The notes: generated from the letters alone by a model not told the origin. 25,689 nt of DNA from Paracoccaceae bacterium (GCA_023260935.1 JALQTL010000442.1:1-25689), one strand, 5' to 3'; positions 7,489 to 15,698 are shown, counted from the stretch's first letter. Numbers and translations are program-made.

Positions 7489-7860
7489 GTTTTCCCGGTT
7501 AATCGTCTGTGCCGGCTGATGCATGTCCGCGCCTACGGTTGGCGGGCCTTCCGAAGTCTTCGGGCCTGCCGCAGGCCGCATATGGACAGGGTTGTTCTGG
7601 CGCATATCAAGCCGCAGTCGCGGCTGGCCCTTGGCAGCCATGGCCGGCGCAAGGTGACCGGAGAGATGAAGGAAGTCTGCGTCGAGCCCGGGCACCGCAG
7701 GGCCGGGCGATGGATGCGTGCGAACGGGATCGTCGGTGAAAGAACGGGGAAATGGCAAGCGGGAGGGGGGGCACGAAATGATCCGGAAGATCATTTCCCC
7801 GAAAACGGACAGATACCGACCACAGGTTCAACATCGCAGCGAACCCGTTTGTTCTGGACG
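7489..7860 (+). pseudogene. Decayed IS3-family transposase (OrfB) fragment
   Basis: In one plus frame, bases 7492-7756 read FPVNRLCRLMHV, then DRVVLAHIKPQSRLALGSHGR, VTGEMKEV and GHRRAGRWMRANGIVGERTGKW. This follows, in order, the N-terminal HTH region of IS3-group OrfB proteins (which read like LLAHI-EQ-RLSLGSYGR, MTEELKE, GHRRVGRLMRENGI). From about 7804 the match resumes in another frame (RTDTDHRFNIAANPF, compare TTDSDHAFNIAPN). No start codon, DDE catalytic core or terminal inverted repeats are left, so this is a relic. The two halves are separated by about 45 extra bases containing a palindrome. The rest of the gap from 7374 to 7929 shows no credible gene. Recognition is from memory of the family, not from an alignment. 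Confidence 0.72.
7745..7801. repeat. Nested inverted repeats inside the transposase relic
   Basis: Bases 7775-7783 (GAAATGATC) and 7789-7797 form a perfect 9-base inverted repeat with a 5-base loop. Independently, CGGGGAAATG at 7745-7754 is the exact reverse complement of 7792-7801. The right arm is therefore shared by two alternative hairpins. The segment coincides with the frameshift of the relic and looks like a small inverted templated duplication. Confidence 0.6.
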
Positions 7861-7929
7861 AAGCAGGGGGGAAACGTGCTGAGCCGTTTCCAGCCGGCGC
7901 CTGAGCATGCGCCGCAAGATCCGGGGCCA

Positions 7930-9606
7930 TCAGGGCTGGATGTTTACGCAGCCCTCGGCAAATCTGGTGCTGCAATGCGCGATCAGACGCTGGGTGTCTG
8001 CGGGCGTCCAACCCTCGGGGTCAGTGACCTGCACCCAAGGGCCGATGTAATCCCGCGCATAGTAGGTATGGCCGTAACCGGGCGGTGCGCCGAAGGACAG
8101 CGCCATGTCCAGCGCCAACTGGAACTGGGTGACGATCGGCACGAAGACAAAATAGTCTGACATGTCGGCGGCAGGCGGCTCACGCATCCAGGGTGGCGCG
8201 CGCCAGAGCGAGGCAGGATCGTAAAACACGACCGGATCGCTGGAATATTGCAGAAAGACGATGCGCATGGCGCCCCATGCGCCCTTGGCCTGCGAGGCAT
8301 CGGCCGTATGCGAGGCATAGCGCACCAGCGATCCATCCCCGATTTCCGGCAGGAACCACGGGCTGCCCGGGTTGCGCCGGTTCTGGACATAGTTCCAGAA
8401 CCCCGACGGAAACGGCGGCCCGGCCCAGAAGGCGCCATCTATCGGGTCGTCCAGCAGGCGGAAGAGGTTTGTCGCATACATCGACGACCATGCCCCAAGG
8501 CTAAGGCCGTGGACGTAAAGGCGCGGGCGGTTGTCAGGCGGCAGTGTCTTCCAGTAGCCGTGGATGACATCCTGCAACGCCGTGGCCTGTTCCAACCCGG
8601 TATTCGTTTCAAGGATAAGGGCAAGTGGGGATTGCAGATAGGAATACTGCGCCGCCACTGTCGCGATGTCGCCGTCGTGCATGTATTCGACCGGGTCCAT
8701 GGCGCCAGGGTCCATCCAGCCCGTGCCGGTCGGGCTGGCCACGATCAGCACCTTGCGGTCGAAGGCGCCAAGGCGCTGCAATTCGGCCAGCGCAAGCTCG
8801 GCCCGTTCGCGGGGGGTGTCGCCATTTGCGCGACCGACATAGACGCGGATCGGGTCCAGCGCGGGCCGCCCTGTAAAGGCCTCGATGTCCGCAGCATCCG
8901 GGCCGGTGGTGATGTATTCGCGACCCGGCTCGCCAATCGCCGCCCAATCGACAAGTGATGCCGCACTGCCGGTCTTGCGCGGGTCGTCCGGCCGGGGCGG
9001 TGCCCGATCGAACAGGGCCTGCGCGGTTTCGTAGCTTTCGTCCAGACCCGCCACCACGCGGTCCAGAATGCCGTCCCGGGTCACTATGAACAGGATGATC
9101 ACGACAGCGACAAAGCCGAACACATTGGCCCGCCTTGGGGGCATTACCCGATAAAGCCGTGCGCGGATCAGACGGAAGAAAGAGGCAATCAGCCGTCCCA
9201 GCAGAAAGGCCGCGGCGAAGGTCAGGGCGGCCAGCACAAGGATCGTTGCAAGGTTCAGGCCATCGGCGGGGTCCATGCCCATCTTTGCGCGCAGATCGTT
9301 CTGCCATCGCAGGCTGGAGCCAAACACCCACAGGAATGCCGCGCCGATCACCGCCACGGCGATCCATGTCAGGATGCGCGCGCGCCGACCGGAAAGCCGC
9401 GGCAAGTCGGCGGCGCGCCAGATCAGTGCGATGATCTGGCCCGTCAGATACCCCAGCGCCGTTACCAGACCGCCCAGGATACCCTGCTGTTCGGGGCCGC
9501 GCGGGATCAGCGACGGCGTCAGCGAGGCCGCAAAGAACATCAGGCCCAGAAGCAGGCAGGGAGTGGAAAAAGGCCCGACAATCCGGGACAGGATGGCCTT
9601 GGTCAT
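7930..9606 (-). CDS. Membrane-anchored alpha/beta hydrolase (Abhydrolase_9 family)
   Basis: The protein has 558 residues. The N-terminal third has about five membrane segments (roughly residues 13-35, 43-65, 78-98, 118-147 and 160-177). The C-terminal domain is an alpha/beta hydrolase whose nucleophile elbow is G-L-Ser369-L-G in RLYVHGLSLGAWSS. Conserved blocks include IRVYVGRA, VLIVASPTGTGWMDP and GTGWMDPGAMDPVEYMHDGD, typical of this little-studied family of bacterial membrane serine hydrolases. Substrate and physiological role are unknown; lipid or ester hydrolysis at the membrane is only an inference. The ATG at 9606 has AGGAGA 6 bases upstream; longer readings to 9858 lack both a ribosome-binding site and family similarity. 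It is divergent from a second serine hydrolase gene. Confidence 0.85.
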   Translation of the reverse strand: MTKAILSRIVGPFSTPCLLLGLMFFAASLTPSLIPRGPEQQGILGGLVTALGYLTGQIIALIWRAADLPRLSGRRARILTWIAVAVIGAAFLWVFGSSLRWQNDLRAKMGMDPADGLNLATILVLAALTFAAAFLLGRLIASFFRLIRARLYRVMPPRRANVFGFVAVVIILFIVTRDGILDRVVAGLDESYETAQALFDRAPPRPDDPRKTGSAASLVDWAAIGEPGREYITTGPDAADIEAFTGRPALDPIRVYVGRANGDTPRERAELALAELQRLGAFDRKVLIVASPTGTGWMDPGAMDPVEYMHDGDIATVAAQYSYLQSPLALILETNTGLEQATALQDVIHGYWKTLPPDNRPRLYVHGLSLGAWSSMYATNLFRLLDDPIDGAFWAGPPFPSGFWNYVQNRRNPGSPWFLPEIGDGSLVRYASHTADASQAKGAWGAMRIVFLQYSSDPVVFYDPASLWRAPPWMREPPAADMSDYFVFVPIVTQFQLALDMALSFGAPPGYGHTYYARDYIGPWVQVTDPEGWTPADTQRLIAHCSTRFAEGCVNIQP

Positions 9607-9848
9607 GCATCTCTCCTGTCTGGCCTTGCCGGCCCTACAGATGGCGACCGGCTTTGGTCGGCGCAGGGCAAGCCCGCCGCGCCGCAGTCTTTCAAACTGT
9701 TTGGCTTCCGGCCTTATCAAAGAGTTACGCTGCGCTACCTGACTTGTCGACACTTGTTTCAGGATCGCTTCGTATCGGCTTTTCGGTTGTCGAGAGGCGG
9801 GGATTTCGCGGATACTGCCAAACGGGGCATCGGGCGAAAGGCATGGGG

Positions 9849-10901
9849 ATGCGTTCAATTGTAACTGGCCTTGCGCGAACCATCGGCGTGGCCCTACTGT
9901 CTGCCGTCATCACGCCCCTTGCCGGTTCGATGCCGCTGATGGCGCAGGGCGTGACCGACAGCCTTCAGTTGCCATTCCTTACATTGCGCAACCGAACCGG
10001 ATCGGACACGCCCGGCGAGATGTTCGGGGACGAGCGCAGCGGGCTTAGCGCCGGCTGGTGCCGCGTGCGCGAGATCGACCTGAGCGTCCTTGGCACCATA
10101 GCCGAGGCGGCGCCCCCCTTCATCCGCGAGGAATTGCTGCGTGTGGACCAGGTGACCCAGACCGAAAGCGGCACACTCCTTGACAGATTGCAGGAAGGAA
10201 TGACGGGTGCGGCGCCTGCACTCTATGTTCACGGGTATTACATCGGCTTCGACAAGGGCTGCCGCCGCGCCGTCCTTTTGCAACAGAATGCGAACCTTGC
10301 CGGGCGTTTCCTCTGGTTCAGCTGGCCGTCAGACGGGGCGGTTGCCTATTACACGCATGACGTTTCAGACCTTTACTGGAGCGTGCCAGACCTTGCCGAT
10401 GCGATCATCGATCTGCACCAAAGGTTTGGAAGCGGTGTGGTCGATGTCGTCGGACACAGCCTTGGCGCACGCGGCGTTGTCCTTGCCCTCTATGAGGTGG
10501 CCAGCCGCAATCCGGAGGTCCGGCTGGACGAGGTTGTCCTGCTGGCGCCCGACATCGACTTTGGCATCTTCCAGAGGCTTCTGCCGCGCATCCGGCCCAT
10601 GGCCGACAAGATCACGATCTATGTCACCAAAGGCGACCGGCCGCTGGCGTTGTCGGCACAGTTGAATGGTTACCCAAGGCTCGGCGAAGCGGGGAACGAC
10701 GTTTCCACCTTGGGCGATGTCGAGGTGATAGACCTGAGCGCACTTCCTGCGGGAAGCCCGTCCGGGCATCTTTATCATATCTACAGTGCGGCAGTGGGGC
10801 GTGACCTGAACCGTCTTCTGAACGATGGACTTCACGCCGCAGAGCGGCCTGATCTGGTTCCGGCTGGTCCCAACCTGTGGGCGATGACCGGCGATGAATA
10901 G
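9849..10901 (+). CDS. Secreted alpha/beta hydrolase (DUF900 family)
   Basis: This 350-residue protein starts with a hydrophobic signal sequence (MRSIVTGLARTIGVALLSAVITPLAG, cleavage probably near MAQG). The catalytic domain has the oxyanion block ALYVHGYYIGFDKGCRR, the WFSWPSDG motif and the nucleophile elbow GHS204LGARG, followed by LLAPDIDFGIF, as in DUF900 proteins. His307 or His310 in SGHLYHIYS is a candidate catalytic histidine. The reaction is not known; esterase or lipase activity is likely from the fold. The ATG at 9849 has GAAAGG 7 bases upstream, whereas the ATG at 9843 is too close to it. It is divergent from the membrane hydrolase across a 242-base gap in which I see no clear promoter. 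Confidence 0.85.
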   Translation: MRSIVTGLARTIGVALLSAVITPLAGSMPLMAQGVTDSLQLPFLTLRNRTGSDTPGEMFGDERSGLSAGWCRVREIDLSVLGTIAEAAPPFIREELLRVDQVTQTESGTLLDRLQEGMTGAAPALYVHGYYIGFDKGCRRAVLLQQNANLAGRFLWFSWPSDGAVAYYTHDVSDLYWSVPDLADAIIDLHQRFGSGVVDVVGHSLGARGVVLALYEVASRNPEVRLDEVVLLAPDIDFGIFQRLLPRIRPMADKITIYVTKGDRPLALSAQLNGYPRLGEAGNDVSTLGDVEVIDLSALPAGSPSGHLYHIYSAAVGRDLNRLLNDGLHAAERPDLVPAGPNLWAMTGDE

Positions 10902-10942
10902 GTAGCCCCGGTCAGGGACCGCCGCTGTTTGCCCCAAAGCCC

Positions 10943-11345
10943 TCAGGCCGCGCAGACCTTGTTGCCGTTCATCCAGGTTTCCAGAACCTTGGTGTTCTTG
11001 ATCCCGTCCGGCGCGACGGTTCCGGGATCGGCATCCCGAATGACTGTTTCGGCGAACTTCCCCGCTTCCAGGGCGCCGATCTCGTCTTCAGAAAACAGCT
11101 GCCACGCGGCCTCTGACCTGACTGCCGGGATGGCGGCTGCGGCCAAGATCCGTTCTGGCGAAGCCGGAACATCGTCCGGTTCCTTTTAGGCGCGGCGCGT
11201 CACTGCCCTTTCGATCATGTGCGGCGGCACCGGTTCCGTGACCGTGAAATCCGACCACACCGTAAAGCCAACACCTGCGTCTTCAACTCTTTGCAACCAG
11301 CCGAAGGCATGATGCCCTGCCGTTCTGGGGCAGCTTTGACGGTTG
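10943..11345 (-). pseudogene. 3' remnant of an amidohydrolase gene (Amidohydrolase_3/YtcJ type)
   Basis: The minus strand encodes the C-terminal end of a YtcJ-like metal-dependent amidohydrolase: HHAFGWLQRVEDAGVGFTVW, SDFTVTEPVPPHMIERAVTR, then SEAAWQLFSEDEIGALEAGK, then DIRNIKVLETW-like KNTKVLETWMNGNKVCAA. All of it is in one frame, but a TAA at about 11186-11188 interrupts it after AVTRRA. The metal-binding N-terminal two thirds of the usual ~550 residues are absent. It is therefore a truncated and nonsense-mutated pseudogene. A 67-codon reading downstream of the stop (10943-11146) has no role that I can defend. Recognition is from family motifs remembered, not from a search. Confidence 0.75.
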
Positions 11346-11615
11346 GGGGCACCATGCAGGGGCCCCTCAGGGCGCTTTCGCTGAGGCCGGGCCATAGTGC
11401 CGGGCTTCACCGTGATGTCGAAGGAACCGGGCCCGTGGCGGGGGGCAGGGCGACAGACCGATGCCGGTCAACCTTGCCTTGCCCTTGTAATGCGTGGTGT
11501 CTGCCGCTGGCAGAGGTTGCGCGGATGCTGACCCGAACCCGCCCTTTGCCCGGCCCGGTGGGATTGGGGCGGGCAGGTCTGACAGGGCCACTTCCGCAAA
11601 GCGGGCAAATTTGCC
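11346..11615. other. Gap with no recognised feature
   Basis: Nothing convincing is seen here. The sequence lies between the amidohydrolase remnant and the PPOX-like gene and must contain the promoter of the downstream cluster, but no clear -35/-10 pair or operator could be picked by eye. It may include further decayed amidohydrolase sequence. Confidence 0.4.
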
Positions 11616-12209
11616 ATGATTTTGTCTGCGACGAACCTCGACTCGGAGTCCCCCGCCGGCATGGCCGCTTCCTTCACACCCGCTAGCCCGATCGGGGATA
11701 TTGCCGCCTGGCAAAGCCAGCAGACGGCCGCGGGAAACCAGATGCTGACGCCCGATCTGGTGGCCTTCGTGCAGCGAGGGATCAGTGTGATCTTGGCGGC
11801 ACCGGGGGCGAACGGATGGCCCGCGGCGGGTGTTGCCGTGGGCTGCCGGATCATGCCCGATGGGACCATGCGCATTCTGTTAAGCCGGGCTGCCAATGCT
11901 GCCGTGCTGGCGGCAGTCGGCGCGGGGACCGGGCTGGCCGTCACCTTCACCGCCGCGCCAGATCACCGTGCCATTCAGGTCAAGGCCCGACAGGCGCGCG
12001 TCCTGCCGGCAAGTTCCGACGATCTGCCCGAGATGGACCGGCAGACGGCCTGCTTTCGCGACGAGCTGGTGGAACTGGGCTTTCCGCCAGATCTGGCCCG
12101 GGGCTATGCCGCCTTTGATCCGTCCGAAATGATCGCCATCGAATTCCGCCCGGAGCATGTCTACACCCAGACACCCGGCCCGGGCGCTGGGGCAGAGCTG
12201 ACACGATGA
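11616..12209 (+). CDS. PPOX-like flavin-binding protein (pyridoxamine 5'-phosphate oxidase family)
   Basis: This 197-residue protein resembles the split-barrel FMN-binding family. LTPDLVAFVQRGISVILAAP is followed by AGVAVGCRIMPDGTMRILLS and GTGLAVTFTAAPDHRAIQVKA, which fit the beta-strands of a PPOX-like barrel. The C-terminal part (about 130-190) is less typical. It has no signal peptide, so it should be cytoplasmic. Its stop codon overlaps the start of the next gene as ATGA, and that gene also has a PPOX-like domain, so the two are probably translated together and may interact. FMN, haem or F420 could be the ligand. The start is uncertain: neither the ATG at 11616 nor the one at 11661 has a good ribosome-binding site. 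Confidence 0.7.
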   Translation: MILSATNLDSESPAGMAASFTPASPIGDIAAWQSQQTAAGNQMLTPDLVAFVQRGISVILAAPGANGWPAAGVAVGCRIMPDGTMRILLSRAANAAVLAAVGAGTGLAVTFTAAPDHRAIQVKARQARVLPASSDDLPEMDRQTACFRDELVELGFPPDLARGYAAFDPSEMIAIEFRPEHVYTQTPGPGAGAELTR

Positions 12210-13555
12210 GCGGGATCTGCATCGATCAGTTGCGGGCATCGCTGGAAGGGGTTGTCGCCTCGGTCATGGCGACGTGCGATGCCAACGGGGTGCCCAATGT
12301 CTCGATGATCAGCCAGGTCCACTATGTCGATACCGAAAGGGTGGCGCTGTCCTATCAGTTCTTCAACAAGACGCGGCGCAACCTGCTGGCCACGCGGCGG
12401 GCCACTGTCCAGATCACCGATCCGCAGACCTATCAGCATCACCGGCTGGAACTGGAATATCTTGAAACCCGGACGACGGGGCCGCTTTTCGAACGGATGA
12501 AGGCGCAGCTTGCGGGGATCGCCTCGCATCACGGGATGGAGGATGTTTTCCGCCTGCTGGGGGCCGACATCTTCCGCATCGTGTCAATCGAGGCGGTGCC
12601 GGGGCTGCCCCCGGCCGCGCGCCCGGCGTCACGCCCGCTGCTGGCGGCGGCGCGGCGAAGCTGTGCGGCGCTGGACGCCTGCACCGATCTGGAAGACTTG
12701 CTGGATACCGCAACGCTTGGCCTTGAGCGTGATTTCGGGATTGCGCATTCCATCCTGCTGCTGGTGGAGGAAGGCGAGGAGCGGCTTTATGCCGTCGCGT
12801 CCCGTGGCTATCCCACCAGTGGTGCTGGGGCCGAAGTTGCCTTTGGCGAGGGGGTGATCGGCGTCGCCGCGCGCGAGGCCGTGCCGATCCGCATCGGCCA
12901 TATGACCCGGGAATACCGCTATGGTGCCGCGATTGGCAGCATGGCACGGCGCGCTGGGATCGTGGCCGAGGCGCAGCGGATCATTCCTTTCCCCGGCCTT
13001 GTTGCCCCGCGCAGCCAGATTGCCCTGCCCATCGTGGTTTCTGGCCGGGTGCTGGGGGTTCTGTTCGGCGAATCCGAAGTGATGATGTGCTTTTCCTATG
13101 ATGAAGAGGATGCGCTGGCGCTGGTGGCAAGCCATCTTGGGGCGCGCATGGCCCTGTTGCGGCAAGACCCGGTTGAAGAGGATGATGCCGTGCCCGTGGC
13201 CACGGGCCTGCGCGAAAAAGCGGTGCGGGTGCGCCATTTCCCCTTTGATCAAAGCGTGTTTCTGGACAACGACTATCTGATAAAGGGCGTGGCCGGAGCG
13301 ATCCTGTGGCGGCTTTTGTCTGTGCATGCCGAAACGGGGCGGACGGATTTTTCACTTCGCGAATTGCGGGTGGACCCGGCATTGCGCCTTCCGGCCCATG
13401 CCGACAACCTTGACGCCCGGCTGATCCTGCTGCGGCGCCGGCTGGAAGAGCGCAAGGCCTGCATCCAGCTTCAAAAAAGCGGCAGGGGCAGGGTCAGCCT
13501 TTCCGTGCCCAAGGGGCTGACGCTGGAAGAAGCCGGCGCAAGCGATCCGGCGTGA
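12206..13555 (+). CDS. PPOX-GAF-winged-helix protein, probable redox- or flavin-responsive regulator
   Basis: Three parts can be seen in 449 residues. Residues 1-130 form a PPOX-like flavin-binding barrel (VASVMATCDANGVPNVSMIS, FFNKTRRNLLATRRATVQIT). Residues about 155-320 are a GAF sensor domain (LEDLLDTATLGLERDFGIAH, FGEGVIGVAAREAVPIRI, IALPIVVSGRVLGVLFGES). Residues about 335-437 look like an OmpR-type winged helix (GAILWRLLSVH, then LDARLILLRRRLEERKACIQ, ending GRGRVSLSV). The domains suggest a cytoplasmic sensor that binds a cofactor or small ligand and DNA. The start overlaps the stop of the upstream PPOX-like gene by ATGA. The likely target is the flavoprotein/cytochrome pair that follows after a 148-base gap. 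DNA binding is inferred from the fold-like pattern only. Confidence 0.75.
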   Translation: MSGICIDQLRASLEGVVASVMATCDANGVPNVSMISQVHYVDTERVALSYQFFNKTRRNLLATRRATVQITDPQTYQHHRLELEYLETRTTGPLFERMKAQLAGIASHHGMEDVFRLLGADIFRIVSIEAVPGLPPAARPASRPLLAAARRSCAALDACTDLEDLLDTATLGLERDFGIAHSILLLVEEGEERLYAVASRGYPTSGAGAEVAFGEGVIGVAAREAVPIRIGHMTREYRYGAAIGSMARRAGIVAEAQRIIPFPGLVAPRSQIALPIVVSGRVLGVLFGESEVMMCFSYDEEDALALVASHLGARMALLRQDPVEEDDAVPVATGLREKAVRVRHFPFDQSVFLDNDYLIKGVAGAILWRLLSVHAETGRTDFSLRELRVDPALRLPAHADNLDARLILLRRRLEERKACIQLQKSGRGRVSLSVPKGLTLEEAGASDPA

Positions 13556-13703
13556 CCGCTTCCTGAGCATTCATTTACGATTTCTGAGCCTTCGTGAGGC
13601 TTTCGCGCGGTTTCTCTGAAGATGCCGCTTGGATCGGTTGGTTGTAGGTCGTGGCCCAGACGGCGCCATTGGGCCCGCCAACTTTGATCTGGAAGGAAAT
13701 CAA

Positions 13704-15071
13704 ATGAAAATCAATGAATTGAAAGGCCGCCTTCGCGGCGAGGTGATCACCGCTGACGATGCCGGTCATGCGGCGGCCCATGACGCGCTGATCTGGAATG
13801 GCCGAAAGCCCGACCGTCAGGCCCGGCTGATTGTGCGTGCTGCCTGTGTCGAGGATGTGCAGGAAGCCGTGCGCTTTGCTGCGGCGAACGGGCTGACGGT
13901 TTCCCCGCGGGGGGGAGGGCACCAGTTCACCGGGATTGCCGCGCGGGCCGACGTGGTTGTCGACCTTGGCGCGCTGGATGCGCTGTCGATCGACGTGGCG
14001 GCCCGCCGCGCGCGGATCGGGCCGGCTGTCACCAACGCCCGTATGGCCAGCGTGCTGGGCCGCCATGGCCTTGCCTTCCCGCTGGGCCATTGCGGCAGCG
14101 TGCCGATGAGCGGCTATCTGCTGGGCGGTGGGGTTGGCTGGAACTCTGGCGCCTGGGGGATTGCGTGTTTCTCGGTGCTGGCGGTTGAAGTGGTGCTGGC
14201 AGACGGCCGGCTGGTGACGGCTTCGGCTGATGAGAATGCCGAAATCTTCTGGGCGGCGCGCGGCGCCGGACCGAAGTTCTTTGGCATTGTCACCGCCTAT
14301 CATCTGAGCCTTCACCGTGAACCCCGCGCGATCCTGACCACGGTGCGCTTCTATCCGCTGGAGGCCGTTGACGAGGTTGCGACATGGGCTGAAAGGGTGA
14401 TGTCGCGGGCGCCGGCCAATATCGAGTTCACCACCAAGATCAGTGCCGCGCCCCCGCAGATGCCCGTGTCAGGCATGATCGTTCAGGCAATCTCGACCGT
14501 CTTTGCCAATAGCGAGGCGCAGGCCCGCGCGCTGCTGGACGATCTTGGCGAAGGGGCGCCGGCGGGGGTGTTGCACCAGCTGGACGGTGTGCCGACACCT
14601 TTCGATGTGCTGTATGACCTGACGGCCAAATCGATGCCCGAAGGTCATCGCTATGCCGTGGATTCCGTCTGGTCCGAAGCGACCTATCCAGAAGTTCTGC
14701 GCGAGGTTGCGCTGGCCATGGCCGATGCCCCCAGCCCCGAAAGCCTTGCTTTGGTGATGCTGCGTTCCCCGGTGGCAAAGCGGCCGGAAGATGCGGCCTT
14801 TTCACGGATCGGGCGGATCTTCGGGGCGGTTTACGGCATTTGGCAAGACCCTGCGGCCGACGGGCAGGTGACGGCCTGGTTGCGCAACTCCATCGACGCC
14901 ATCGCCCCGCTGTGCCTTGGCACCTATGTGGGGGAATCCGATCTTGATCGCGGCCCGCGCCGCCTTGCCATCCATTCGCCCGCCGCTGCGGCCCGGATCG
15001 AGGATCTGTCGGCCCGTTTCGACCCCGAAGGCCTGTTTGGCGGACCGAAGACGAAGGCCCGGGCGGCCTGA
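13704..15071 (+). CDS. FAD-binding oxidoreductase, berberine-bridge-enzyme type with predicted bicovalent FAD
   Basis: This 455-residue protein has an FAD_binding_4 domain (about residues 35-210) and a C-terminal BBE segment (GTYVGESDL, then LSARFDPEGLFGG). His73 in SPRGGGHQFTG and Cys130 in LGHCGSVPMSGYLLGGGVGW sit where glucooligosaccharide oxidase and relatives attach FAD twice, so bicovalent flavin is predicted. These enzymes oxidise sugars, alcohols or phenolic compounds and pass electrons to oxygen or another acceptor. The next gene encodes a cytochrome c, which suggests a dehydrogenase. No Sec or Tat signal is visible, which sits awkwardly with a periplasmic cytochrome partner. The ATG at 13704 has GGAAGGA 6 bases upstream. 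Substrate unknown. Confidence 0.88.
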   Translation: MKINELKGRLRGEVITADDAGHAAAHDALIWNGRKPDRQARLIVRAACVEDVQEAVRFAAANGLTVSPRGGGHQFTGIAARADVVVDLGALDALSIDVAARRARIGPAVTNARMASVLGRHGLAFPLGHCGSVPMSGYLLGGGVGWNSGAWGIACFSVLAVEVVLADGRLVTASADENAEIFWAARGAGPKFFGIVTAYHLSLHREPRAILTTVRFYPLEAVDEVATWAERVMSRAPANIEFTTKISAAPPQMPVSGMIVQAISTVFANSEAQARALLDDLGEGAPAGVLHQLDGVPTPFDVLYDLTAKSMPEGHRYAVDSVWSEATYPEVLREVALAMADAPSPESLALVMLRSPVAKRPEDAAFSRIGRIFGAVYGIWQDPAADGQVTAWLRNSIDAIAPLCLGTYVGESDLDRGPRRLAIHSPAAAARIEDLSARFDPEGLFGGPKTKARAA

Positions 15072-15084
15072 TCACACCCCTGCG

Positions 15085-15103
15085 GCCCGGCACCGTGCCG
15101 GGC
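15085..15103 (+). promoter_or_regulatory. Stem-loop between the FAD oxidoreductase and cytochrome c genes
   Basis: GCCCGGC (15085-15091) pairs perfectly with 15097-15103 across a five-base loop. No U-run follows and the cytochrome gene starts 22 bases later, so it is more likely an intercistronic stability or attenuation element than a terminator. Confidence 0.5.
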
Positions 15104-15125
15104 TGCCCTTGAACTGGAGAAACCC

Positions 15126-15629
15126 ATGAAACAAGACCTGTTTGCCCTTTCCCTTCTGGCCCTTTCCCTTGCGGCCGGGCCCTCTCTTTCCCAGACGGTC
15201 GACCCCGAAAAGATTGCCCGAGGCGGCTATCTTGCCCGCGTGATGGATTGTGGCGGTTGCCATACGCCGCGCGGACCTGACGGGGCGCCGATCCTTGACC
15301 GGGCGCTGACCGGCGGCACTGTAGGGTTCGAAATCCCGGGCCTTGGCATCTTCTGGCCGTCGAACCTGACACCCGATGCCACCGGCATCGGCGGCTGGAC
15401 CGAGGCCGAGGTGGTGACGGCGATCCGCACCGGCCTGCGCCCCGATGGCCGGATGCTGGCACCCGCCATGCCTTCGCCCAGCTTTGCCGGCCTGACGGAC
15501 GAGGATGCCGCCGCGCTTGCCGCTTATCTGCTGTCCTTGCCGGCGGTTGCGAATGCCGTGCCGGGCCCGGCTGCCGCGGGGGGCGATGCGCCGGCCCCGT
15601 TCTACCGGGTGGTCCTGCCCAGGGGCTGA
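15126..15629 (+). CDS. Secreted monohaem c-type cytochrome
   Basis: This 167-residue protein starts with a Sec signal peptide (MKQDLFALSLLALSLAAGPSLSQ). It has one haem-attachment site, Cys42-Gly-Gly-Cys45-His46, in VMDCGGCHTPRG. The probable methionine ligand is in PAMPSPSFAGLTDEDAAALA. The pattern resembles the gluconate- and alcohol-dehydrogenase cytochrome subunits (class I fold, single domain), which carry electrons from a periplasmic dehydrogenase toward the respiratory chain. It follows the flavoprotein gene by 54 bases, with GGAG before the ATG, so they are cotranscribed. It is a single-haem protein, not the triple-haem form common with membrane dehydrogenases. Confidence 0.93.
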   Translation: MKQDLFALSLLALSLAAGPSLSQTVDPEKIARGGYLARVMDCGGCHTPRGPDGAPILDRALTGGTVGFEIPGLGIFWPSNLTPDATGIGGWTEAEVVTAIRTGLRPDGRMLAPAMPSPSFAGLTDEDAAALAAYLLSLPAVANAVPGPAAAGGDAPAPFYRVVLPRG

Positions 15630-15637
15630 CCGCATCG

Positions 15638-15674
15638 GGCGGGGCAGGGCGATGCCTGCGCCCCGCCGCTTTTT
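15638..15674 (+). terminator. Rho-independent terminator after the cytochrome c gene
   Basis: GGCGGGGC (15638-15645) pairs with GCCCCGCC (15660-15667), with extra inner pairing, and a TTTTT run follows at 15670-15674. It closes the PPOX/flavoprotein/cytochrome cluster, 9 bases after the cytochrome stop. Confidence 0.8.
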
Positions 15675-15698
15675 CGCGCCCCGCCGCCCCTGGCCCGG

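Noticed and set aside
7390..7794. A 134-residue minus-strand reading in the gap after the kinase
   Set aside because: It is the reverse strand of the transposase relic, has no family motif and no ribosome-binding site.
10943..11146. A functional 67-residue minus-strand gene
   Set aside because: It is the tail end of an amidohydrolase domain with no active site, downstream of an in-frame stop.
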